A stretch of 9,247 nucleotides of DNA from 2-01-FULL-33-17 sp964401705 (GTDB lineage Bacteria > Patescibacteriota > Minisyncoccia > Phycocordibacterales > UBA9973): contig CAYNZJ010000022.1 of the NCBI GenBank assembly GCA_964401705.1, positions 1 to 9,247 on the forward strand, written 5' to 3'. Shown here piece by piece: positions 1 to 4,552 of this stretch. The translations under genes were made by a program, and so were the position numbers. Numbering within the stretch: the stretch's first letter is position 1; each line of letters begins with the position of its first letter. Below the pieces are notes generated by a model. That model searched no databases and was not told the DNA's origin. It saw nothing but the letters and a program-made list of their open reading frames with translations.

Positions 1-41
1 TTTACTTGTTAATACTTTAACTTCATAGAATAAATAAAATT

Positions 42-67
42 AAAAAACTCCCGAAGGGGAGTTTTTT
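42..67. terminator. Intrinsic terminator hairpin, usable in both directions
   Basis: Positions 42-52 pair with 57-67 in an 11-bp perfect stem closed by a GAAG loop. The stem has a CTCCC/GGGAG core flanked by six A and six T, so a T-tract follows the core on either strand. No gene is visible immediately to its left inside the window. It may end a gene lying outside, or leftward transcription coming from the tRNA-Lys side. Confidence 0.75.
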
Positions 68-68
68 G

Positions 69-88
69 TATTGGTCACTCATAAATTT
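69..88. repeat. 20-bp direct repeat, copy 1
   Basis: TATTGGTCACTCATAAATTT occurs identically at 69-88 and 142-161, with 53 bases between the copies. Outside the 20 bases the flanks diverge to the right; to the left both run into an A/T-rich stretch. On the minus strand both copies read ATGAGTGACCAATA and then a Lys-rich continuation. Nothing else identifies the repeat. Confidence 0.8.
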
Positions 89-97
89 AGGGAATCT

Positions 98-122
98 CGT
101 CTTACAGACGCTGTACACCCTT
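98..122. other. Small hairpin motif, copy A
   Basis: CGTC-TTACA-GACG (98-110) is followed by CTGTACACCCTT (111-122). The same loop and trailer recur at 393-418 with a different stem sequence that still pairs. Just downstream, TACACC (114-119) can also pair with GGTGTA (125-130). The part of the motif is unknown: it could be a structured intergenic RNA or the remnant of a repeat family. Confidence 0.5.
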
Positions 123-141
123 TCGGTGTATTCGCTTTTTA

Positions 142-161
142 TATTGGTCACTCATAAATTT
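142..161. repeat. 20-bp direct repeat, copy 2
   Basis: Second perfect copy of the 20-base repeat found at 69-88. Read on the minus strand from the ATG inside it, an 17-codon frame ends at TAA within hairpin copy A. There is no independent sign that this is translated. Confidence 0.8.
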
Positions 162-250
162 GTTGACTCAAATTTTGTTCGACCCCACCTCGCGGTTTTT
201 GCCTTTCGCTATTGCTCAAACAAAAACATCGCTCCGGTTCACAAAACCTA

Positions 251-274
251 AAAATTCCCAGCAGTGGGAATTTT
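251..274 (-). terminator. Terminator of tRNA-Lys
   Basis: A perfect 10-bp stem (AAAATTCCCA at 251-260 with TGGGAATTTT at 265-274) is closed by a 4-base loop. It begins 13 bases past the 3' end of the leftward tRNA-Lys gene and ends in a T-run on that strand, which is the right place and shape for an intrinsic terminator. Confidence 0.75.
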
Positions 275-287
275 CTTAACAGTTTTG

Positions 288-360
288 TGCCTCGTGAGGG
301 AATCGAACCCCCGACCATCTCCTTAAGAGGGAGCTGCTCTACCAGCTGAGCTAACAAGGC
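288..360 (-). tRNA. tRNA-Lys(CTT)
   Basis: A full cloverleaf is visible on the minus strand. The acceptor GCCTTGT pairs with ACGAGGC (one G-T), the D stem is GCTC/GAGC, the anticodon loop CTCTTAA carries CTT (325-327, reads AAG), and the T arm is GGGGG-TTCGATT-CCCTC. The discriminator base is A at 288. CCA is not encoded, so it must be added after transcription. The first anticodon-stem pair (27-43) is a G-A mismatch. The gene is 73 nt long. Confidence 0.95.
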
Positions 361-392
361 AGATAAATAGCAAAAATAATCACCAAGGACTT

Positions 393-418
393 GAATCTTA
401 CAGATTCTGTACACCCTT
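393..418. other. Small hairpin motif, copy B
   Basis: GAATC-TTACA-GATTC (393-407) is followed by TGTACACCCTT. It matches copy A at 98-122 in loop and trailer, but two stem pairs are replaced by compensating pairs (G-C and C-G in A become A-T and A-T here). The two copies lie on either side of tRNA-Lys in the same orientation. Confidence 0.5.
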
Positions 419-419
419 C

Positions 420-449
420 ATATCGTACTCACTTTGTTCCGTGCGATAT
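420..449. other. Imperfect hairpin between tRNA-Lys and tRNA-Leu
   Basis: ATATCGTAC (420-428) pairs with GTGCGATAT (441-449) through 9 pairs, one of them G-T, around a 12-base loop. It follows directly on hairpin motif B. There is no T-tract, so a terminator is unlikely. Confidence 0.4.
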
Positions 450-474
450 ATTCAGGGTCTTCAAGCCCTCTCAC

Positions 475-496
475 ATATCAGAAAAAATTCTGATAT
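475..496 (-). terminator. Weak hairpin downstream of tRNA-Leu(TAG)
   Basis: ATATCAGAA (475-483) pairs with TTCTGATAT (488-496) around four A (read as T on the minus strand). It lies 14 bases past the 3' end of the leftward tRNA-Leu. The stem is AT-rich and no T-run follows it on the minus strand. It may be a processing or weak termination structure rather than a strong terminator. Confidence 0.3.
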
Positions 497-509
497 TCAC
501 GTCACGTTG

Positions 510-591
510 TGCCGAGGAGAGGACTTGAACCTCCATACCTCACGGTGCTTGCTCCTAAGGCAAGTGCGTCTACCAATTTCGCCACCTCGGC
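510..591 (-). tRNA. tRNA-Leu(TAG)
   Basis: Class II tRNA of 82 nt on the minus strand. The acceptor GCCGAGG pairs perfectly with CCTCGGC, the anticodon stem is CTTGC/GCAAG, and loop CTTAGGA carries anticodon TAG (555-557, reads CUA and other CUN codons). A long variable arm precedes the T arm GGAGG-TTCAAGT-CCTCT. The discriminator is A at 510. CCA is not encoded. It diverges from tRNA-Leu(TAA). Confidence 0.95.
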
Positions 592-631
592 ATTTATATA
601 CTTTAACCTATTTTACTAAAATATTCAACCT

Positions 632-659
632 TTGATTGATTTTTTAAGATTTTTATACT
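632..659 (+). promoter_or_regulatory. Promoter for tRNA-Leu(TAA) and the genes behind it
   Basis: TTGATT (632-637) and TATACT (654-659) are separated by 16 bases. This would start transcription near 666, about 15 bases before the mature tRNA. There is no terminator between here and the membrane-protein gene at 871, so tRNA-Leu, tRNA-Cys and that gene could share one transcript. Confidence 0.55.
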
Positions 660-680
660 ATTATAGTAATAGCTCAATTT

Positions 681-765
681 GCCCGAGTGATGGAATGGTA
701 GACATAGGGGACTTAAAATCCCCAGGACGTAGTCCGTGTGGGTTCGAGTCCCACCTTGGGCACCA
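681..765 (+). tRNA. tRNA-Leu(TAA) with encoded CCA
   Basis: Class II tRNA. The acceptor GCCCGAG (681-687) pairs with CTTGGGC (755-761) with two wobble pairs. The anticodon stem is GGGGA/TCCCC, the loop CTTAAAA carries anticodon TAA (714-716, reads UUA/UUG), and there is a long variable arm and a T arm GTGGG-TTCGAGT-CCCAC. Discriminator A is at 762 and CCA at 763-765. It is the only tRNA in the window with CCA in the DNA. Confidence 0.96.
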
Positions 766-777
766 GAGAATATATTT

Positions 778-786
778 TGGTATATT
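778..786 (+). promoter_or_regulatory. Possible extended -10 before tRNA-Cys
   Basis: TGG-TATATT (778-786) matches the extended -10 pattern and would start transcription about 5 bases before tRNA-Cys. No good -35 box is present because that region is the 3' end of tRNA-Leu. Read-through from the promoter at 632 is the alternative. Confidence 0.3.
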
Positions 787-797
787 CAGGGTTTTTT

Positions 798-869
798 GAT
801 CCAGTCGCCAAGTGGTAAGGCCAGAGTCTGCAAAACTCTTATACGGCGGTTCGATTCCGCCCTGGATCT
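798..869 (+). tRNA. tRNA-Cys(GCA)
   Basis: A 72-nt cloverleaf. The acceptor GATCCAG (798-804) pairs perfectly with CTGGATC (862-868). The anticodon stem is AGAGT/ACTCT, the loop CTGCAAA carries GCA (830-832), and the T arm is GGCGG-TTCGATT-CCGCC. The discriminator is T (869), the U73 expected as an identity element of tRNA-Cys. CCA is not encoded: the bases after 869 are C and then the ATG of the next gene. Confidence 0.96.
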
Positions 870-870
870 C

Positions 871-1548
871 ATGCAAATAAAAAATAAAACACCTTATATA
901 ATTATTATTTTATTAATTAGTGTAATAATTATTTTTTTTATTTTTAATAATAAAAAACAACCTGATATTAAAACTCCTATAAAAATAGAAAAGAAAGACA
1001 TTGATATTTTAATAAAAGAAAAAGATGAATTTGGCCGTAAAATAACACAAACTCGCAGTAGTGACCCAGATTGCACAGGAGGTATTCTAGAGCATATTTA
1101 CTATGGTGAGCTTAAAGAAGATAAGCCAGTAAAAATTATTTTATCTTGCGACCAAGAGCGGTTTAATATTGTTGGTTCAGTTATACAAATAATTGACTCT
1201 ACTAACGAATCTGATATGCCTCAAAATGATAGCTTTAATGCACTTGCTGATATTTCAAATGGATCTCAGGTTGTATATTTAGAAGATGATTACAATTTTG
1301 ATGGGTATAATGATTTAGCTTCAATTTCATCAAATGGTTCAGGAGTTGATAGTTATAATATTTTTTTATACGATAAAAAACTAGAAAAATTTGTTTTCAA
1401 TACTGAATTAAGTAAACTCCAAAATATACTTGTAAATGAAAATAATAAATATGTATTTGAAGACTTTTCTTATTATGAGGGGGATAAATATATAGAAGAT
1501 TATAGAAGGTATAAATGGGTAAATGGGCATTTGGTAAAAGTTGAATAA
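871..1548 (+). CDS. Membrane-anchored protein with XAC2610-like extracytoplasmic domain
   Basis: The product has 225 aa. Residues 1-7 are short and basic, about 8-26 are one hydrophobic helix rich in isoleucine, and the rest is polar, which predicts an N-terminal anchor with the body outside the membrane. Residues 138-149 read EDDYNFDGYNDL, an acidic motif typical of XAC2610-related proteins, followed by the family-like pattern of a Tyr-rich strand, LYDKKLEKFVFN and TELSKL. Function in that family is unknown. I chose the ATG at 871 because anything upstream would translate tRNA-Cys and because it puts the hydrophobic helix at the N-terminus. Only one base separates it from the tRNA 3' end, so there is no room for a ribosome binding site except inside the tRNA. 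No lipobox cysteine is seen. The family assignment comes from motif memory, not a search. Confidence 0.8.
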   Translation: MQIKNKTPYIIIILLISVIIIFFIFNNKKQPDIKTPIKIEKKDIDILIKEKDEFGRKITQTRSSDPDCTGGILEHIYYGELKEDKPVKIILSCDQERFNIVGSVIQIIDSTNESDMPQNDSFNALADISNGSQVVYLEDDYNFDGYNDLASISSNGSGVDSYNIFLYDKKLEKFVFNTELSKLQNILVNENNKYVFEDFSYYEGDKYIEDYRRYKWVNGHLVKVE

Positions 1549-1550
1549 AT

Positions 1551-1581
1551 TTGACATTTTTTAAAAAAATAATGGTATAAT
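1551..1581 (+). promoter_or_regulatory. Strong promoter for the DUF5684 gene
   Basis: Consensus TTGACA (1551-1556) and TATAAT (1576-1581), the latter preceded by TGG (extended -10). The spacer is long at 19 bases, which the extended -10 can offset. Transcription would start near 1588, leaving a leader of about 28 bases with no Shine-Dalgarno sequence. Confidence 0.75.
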
Positions 1582-1615
1582 ATTAGATATTAATATTTAA
1601 GTATAAATTTATTTT

Positions 1616-2014
1616 ATGGATAATGCCCCGGCGATAGTTGTTCTTATTTACATTATAATTATAGTTTTAATGGTTGCTTCTTATTGGAAGATTTTCCAAA
1701 AAGCTGGTAAGCCAGGTTGGGCATCAATTATTCCAATTTATAATATAATCGTATATTTACAAGTCGTGCGTAAGCCAGTTTGGTGGATAATTTTATTGAT
1801 AATTCCATTAGTAAATATCATTTTTATGATAATTATTGCTCATCGTCTTTCAGTCGCATTTGGACATGGGGCAGAATTTACAATAGGTATTATAATTTTA
1901 CCTTTTATTTTCTTACCAATACTTGCCTTTGGTGACTCAAAATATGTTTTAAATCAAAACAATTATAATCCAAATCCAGTAGGTGGGGATACTGCTATAC
2001 CTACAACTTCATAA
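1616..2014 (+). CDS. DUF5684 domain membrane protein
   Basis: The product has 132 aa and three or four hydrophobic segments: about residues 6-24, two close segments around 56-80, and 90-104. The pattern WKIFQKAGKPGW-ASIIPIYN, then a Lys-Pro-Val-Trp-Trp turn into a long hydrophobic run, then a Phe-Gly-x-Gly loop, ILPFIFLPILAFGDSKY and a polar Asn/Pro/Thr tail, is characteristic of DUF5684 proteins, which are common in CPR and other small-genome bacteria. The molecular function is unknown. No signal peptidase catalytic residues are apparent. It has its own promoter and ends at a terminator shared with the convergent rbfA gene. The ATG at 1616 is the first in frame and lies at the start of the first helix. 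Confidence 0.85.
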   Translation: MDNAPAIVVLIYIIIIVLMVASYWKIFQKAGKPGWASIIPIYNIIVYLQVVRKPVWWIILLIIPLVNIIFMIIIAHRLSVAFGHGAEFTIGIIILPFIFLPILAFGDSKYVLNQNNYNPNPVGGDTAIPTTS

Positions 2015-2025
2015 GCTAAATTAAT

Positions 2026-2065
2026 AAAAAACAAAAACCAAGACTAATCTTGGTTTTTGTTTTTT
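2026..2065. terminator. Bidirectional terminator between DUF5684 gene and rbfA
   Basis: Positions 2026-2043 pair with 2048-2065 in an 18-bp perfect stem with a 4-base loop CTAA. The core is ACAAAAACCAAGA. A- and T-runs at the base supply a T-tract on both strands. The rbfA stop codon (2044-2046) lies in the loop and its last codons form the right arm, so terminator and coding sequence overlap. Confidence 0.9.
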
Positions 2066-2388
2066 TCTTGGATTTCGATTTTTGTGATTTTTTGGGATAA
2101 TTTTTCACCTTCATCTATCGCAAAATCAATAAATGGAGTATGGGCAATTGGGAGTCTTTTTTGGATATATTTTTTTATTTCTGTTCTTTTTCTTTTTAAA
2201 AAGTTAAGTGCGCCTTCTTCTCCACTTTCGGGGATAACAGTTATAAATACTGTACCACGATCAGCTTTATCATTAACATCAACTGTTGAAACAGTAATTA
2301 GTGATTTCCCATTAGTCTCGCGGGATATGTATTCAGCAACAATTTCACGGATACGGTTTTTAATTTTTTCAGATTTTAGTTCAGACAT
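2044..2388 (-). CDS. rbfA: Ribosome-binding factor A
   Basis: The product has 114 aa, close to the usual 110-130 for RbfA, a KH-type protein that binds the 30S subunit and helps mature the 5' end of 16S rRNA. Family features are visible in order: an N-terminal helix (KIKNRIREIVAEYIS), a strand ITVSTVDVNDKADRGTVFITV, a helix with LNFLKRKRTEIKKYIQKRL, and the terminal strand TPFIDFAIDEGEK followed by ITKIEI. It lies downstream of infB in the same direction, as in many bacteria. The start ATG directly abuts a 119-bp inserted element, and no ribosome binding site is seen. The last seven or so codons (Lys/Asn/Gln-rich) overlap the terminator stem. Loss of the former tight junction with infB may have changed its translation. 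Confidence 0.9.
   Translation of the reverse strand: MSELKSEKIKNRIREIVAEYISRETNGKSLITVSTVDVNDKADRGTVFITVIPESGEEGALNFLKRKRTEIKKYIQKRLPIAHTPFIDFAIDEGEKLSQKITKIEIQEKNKNQD
2383..2388. repeat. Target-site duplication, left copy
   Basis: AGACAT at 2383-2388 is repeated at 2508-2513, exactly outside the two ends of the element at 2389-2507. On the minus strand it reads ATGTCT, the first two codons of rbfA. Confidence 0.75.
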
Positions 2389-2507
2389 CCCGTTAGAAGC
2401 AGATCGCGATCAATTCACGATTTTGCTTTATTATTCTTATAATTTTACTTCTATTTAAATTCATATATTTATTATCTTATTATATTGCGATCGCGGCTTC
2501 TAACGGG
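2389..2507. mobile_element. MITE-like inserted element, 119 bp
   Basis: The ends are perfect 12-bp inverted repeats: CCCGTTAGAAGC (2389-2400) and GCTTCTAACGGG (2496-2507). Just inside, CGCGATC recurs in inverted form, offset by 4 bases, so the terminal repeat extends imperfectly to about 25 bp. The roughly 70-bp centre is nearly pure A/T and codes for nothing. A 6-bp direct repeat (AGACAT) flanks it exactly. This is the anatomy of a non-autonomous element mobilised by a transposase encoded elsewhere. I cannot assign the IS family. In RNA it would fold into a long hairpin whose foot touches the rbfA start codon. An alternative is a regulatory stem-loop, but the exact target duplication argues for insertion. 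Confidence 0.75.
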
Positions 2508-2513
2508 AGACAT
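2508..2513. repeat. Target-site duplication, right copy
   Basis: Second AGACAT, lying one base past the infB stop codon. Deleting the element plus one copy would leave TAA-T-ATG, that is infB and rbfA one base apart. The duplicated ATG opens a 13-codon frame (2513 to 2472, minus strand) that stops inside the element and is out of frame with rbfA. Confidence 0.75.
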
Positions 2514-2514
2514 A

Positions 2515-4011
2515 TTATACAGTTTTCATTATTGTGGCTTGTAATACATCTCCTGGGGCAATAGTTATTTTACTTTCAACTTGAATTCCACATTCATCAC
2601 CTTCAAATACTTCACGGGCTTTACTTTTATTATGTTGCATTTCTGTAATTTTACCTGTCCCAATTTCATTTTCGCGTCTAACTATCGATACTGTGCTGTT
2701 TATTGTTGCAGAACCCATATCGACTTTGCATCCAATAACTTGTTTTTCTTTTGTTTGGCTAAAAATCTTAATAACTTTTAGTAATCCTGTGGTTTCTTTT
2801 GTTTCTTTTCTTGGGCGTCTTTTTTCTAATTCAGTTTCAAGATATTCGGTTAGTTTGTAGATAATATTAAAAGTTTCAACAGAAGTTCCTAGTTGTTCAC
2901 GTAAATCCTCGGCTTTTTTATCAATAATTGTATTAAATCCAACAATAATTGTATTTTTATCAGTAGATGCTGTTCTTAAATCATTTTCACTTATACTCCC
3001 AACTCCGGTATCAATGATATAAAATCCATTTTCGTCAGAATTTAGTTTGTTAACTTCTTTTTCAATTGCTTCAATACTACCAACAACATCTGCTTTTATA
3101 ATCAAAGGTATAGAAAATTCACTTTGTTTATTTTGTAATCGATGATGGGTAGTTATACTTTCTTTGTTTTCATTAACTCTTTTTTCTGCAGATTTTTTAT
3201 CTTCGAATGTTTCAAATATTTCACCTACATTTGGAACATTATCAAAGCCAACTATTTTAACAGGGGATGAACAATAAGAAACTGTAATCGGATCACCTAA
3301 AAAGTTTTCCATTATCCGTACTGGTACCATTGCTGTCCCCGATACAATAAAACTTCCTTTGTTTAGCGTTCCTTCTTTTATAATCAAAGTCGCTGTGATA
3401 CCTCGTTTAGGGTCACGGTTGGATTCTAGTACAAAACCTGTTGCCGGTTTTGCTAAATCTGCTTTCATTTCATTAAAATCACTAACAAAAATAATTAAAT
3501 CCAAAAGCTCATTAACACCTTCACCAGTTTTTGCTGAAATTGCTACCCATGGAATTGTCCCTCCCATGCCTTCTAAATAAATACCATGTTCTATTAAAGT
3601 ATTTTTTGTTTTTTCAATATTTGCTCCGGGTTTGTCAATTTTGTTAATAGCTACAATGTATGGGGCGCCACTGTTTATAATAGCTTCGTGTGCTTCCATG
3701 GTTTGGGCTTTGACGCCATCTTCAGCAGAAACGACAAGTATTGCAATATCTGCAGCATTTGCTCCACGAATACGCATTCCAGTAAATGCTGCATGTCCTG
3801 GGGTATCTAAGAATGTTATTTTTTTAAGTTCACCTTCGGCGGTTTCATGCAGTACTTCATACCCAGCAATATGTTGAGTTATGCCACCAGATTCGCCAGA
3901 TACAATATTTGATTTACGAATATAGTCCAGCAATGTTGATTTACCATGGTCAACATGACCCATAACACTAACAACAGGAGACCGTGCAATAATTTTTGTT
4001 TTATTCGGCAT
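2515..4011 (-). CDS. infB: Translation initiation factor IF-2 (short form)
   Basis: The 498-aa GTPase delivers initiator tRNA to the 30S subunit and promotes subunit joining. All G motifs are intact: GHVDHGKST (18-26), the switch I Thr in GGITQHIAGYEV (T45), DTPGHAAF (69-76), NKID (123-126) and SAK (159-161). These are followed by the beta-barrel domain II, domain III and a C-terminal domain IV ending in GDECGI...IAPGDVLQA. E. coli IF-2 is about 890 aa. Here the N-terminal IF2-N region is absent and only some ten residues precede the G domain, a reduction common in CPR genomes. The gene lies 13 bases after the DUF4446 stop codon, so it is probably cotranscribed with it. No Shine-Dalgarno sequence is visible before the ATG. 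Confidence 0.97.
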   Translation of the reverse strand: MPNKTKIIARSPVVSVMGHVDHGKSTLLDYIRKSNIVSGESGGITQHIAGYEVLHETAEGELKKITFLDTPGHAAFTGMRIRGANAADIAILVVSAEDGVKAQTMEAHEAIINSGAPYIVAINKIDKPGANIEKTKNTLIEHGIYLEGMGGTIPWVAISAKTGEGVNELLDLIIFVSDFNEMKADLAKPATGFVLESNRDPKRGITATLIIKEGTLNKGSFIVSGTAMVPVRIMENFLGDPITVSYCSSPVKIVGFDNVPNVGEIFETFEDKKSAEKRVNENKESITTHHRLQNKQSEFSIPLIIKADVVGSIEAIEKEVNKLNSDENGFYIIDTGVGSISENDLRTASTDKNTIIVGFNTIIDKKAEDLREQLGTSVETFNIIYKLTEYLETELEKRRPRKETKETTGLLKVIKIFSQTKEKQVIGCKVDMGSATINSTVSIVRRENEIGTGKITEMQHNKSKAREVFEGDECGIQVESKITIAPGDVLQATIMKTV

Positions 4012-4024
4012 AGATTTATTTTAA

Positions 4025-4489
4025 TTAATTAGCTGATTCTTGTTTTGCCGATTCCAAAACACTTCGTTCTTCATTTGTTAATTCGTATTCGGATTTACCA
4101 GATTTTATTGGTTTTGCAAATACGCTCATTCTTTCACGAGTATACAAACTAGATAAAATAACTCCATCATAGTTATCATCCATTATTGCAATTGCAAAAC
4201 TTTGATTTGACCCAGCATCTTCAAATGGCTTGAATCTAATAGTATTAACATTTCTAATCCTTGTTTTTAATCGATCATTTAGGTTATTAATATCACTAGT
4301 ATTTTTTACCGCATGTGCATTGTGTGAATTAAGCCTGTTTTGCATATCATGAATTATGTTTTCTAAAGATTTTGCATTTTGACCGTTAAAAAGTGAACGT
4401 AATCTACGTTCTATCAAAATAACATGAATTGCCAAAATAATTACAATTAAACCTAAAGCCAAAATAATAATATAAGTAGTTGAAAACAT
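4025..4489 (-). CDS. DUF4446 family membrane-anchored protein
   Basis: The product has 154 aa from the ATG at 4489. Residues about 4-26 form one hydrophobic helix, then a basic/coiled stretch (ERRLRSLF through NDRLKTRIRNV), then the conserved DUF4446 core: VNTIRFKPFEDAGSNQSFAIA, MDDNYDGVILSSLYTRERM, AKPIKSGKSEYELTNEERSVL. The family function is unknown. An in-frame ATG 15 codons upstream (4534) is rejected as start because a promoter with TATAAT at 4496-4501 lies between the two and would start transcription at or just before 4489, giving a leaderless mRNA. It is the first gene of the leftward operon with infB and rbfA. Confidence 0.85.
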   Translation of the reverse strand: MFSTTYIIILALGLIVIILAIHVILIERRLRSLFNGQNAKSLENIIHDMQNRLNSHNAHAVKNTSDINNLNDRLKTRIRNVNTIRFKPFEDAGSNQSFAIAIMDDNYDGVILSSLYTRERMSVFAKPIKSGKSEYELTNEERSVLESAKQESAN

Positions 4490-4495
4490 AGAAAT

Positions 4496-4523
4496 ATTAT
4501 ACACTAAAATGCTTATTTTGCAA
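4496..4523 (-). promoter_or_regulatory. Leftward promoter of DUF4446-infB-rbfA operon
   Basis: On the minus strand TTGCAA (4523-4518) and TATAAT (4501-4496) are 16 bases apart. Start of transcription is expected around 4489-4490, which coincides with the ATG. The -35 hexamer is its own reverse complement and also serves the rightward promoter. Confidence 0.7.
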
Positions 4524-4546
4524 GGATTTTTCAATTATGCTAACAT
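4518..4546 (+). promoter_or_regulatory. Rightward promoter of the cysteine desulfurase gene
   Basis: TTGCAA (4518-4523), a 17-base spacer ending in TGC, and TAACAT (4541-4546) form an extended -10 promoter. The start point, about 7 bases on, falls at 4552-4554, that is on the ATG at 4553. No leader and no Shine-Dalgarno sequence are possible with this start. Confidence 0.6.
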
Positions 4547-4552
4547 AAAATT

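Noticed and set aside
148..635. Short open frames across the tRNA-Lys and tRNA-Leu region
   Set aside because: They translate tRNA genes and hairpins and show no protein-like composition or conserved motif.
447..792. Shared 12-mer TATATTCAGGGT at 447-458 and 781-792
   Set aside because: In AT-rich DNA of this length a few 12-base matches are expected by chance; the flanks do not match.
736..870. Upstream extension of the membrane-protein frame to an ATG at 736
   Set aside because: This stretch is tRNA-Leu and tRNA-Cys; the open frame through them is incidental. The start at 871 gives a sensible N-terminal membrane helix.
2057..2458. Plus-strand open frame opposite rbfA
   Set aside because: It is the complement of rbfA plus the inserted element; the minus frame matches RbfA along its whole length.
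4490..4534. Longer N-terminus of the DUF4446 protein from the ATG at 4534
   Set aside because: The promoter's -10 (4496-4501) lies inside this stretch and the extra 15 residues do not resemble the family's N-terminus.
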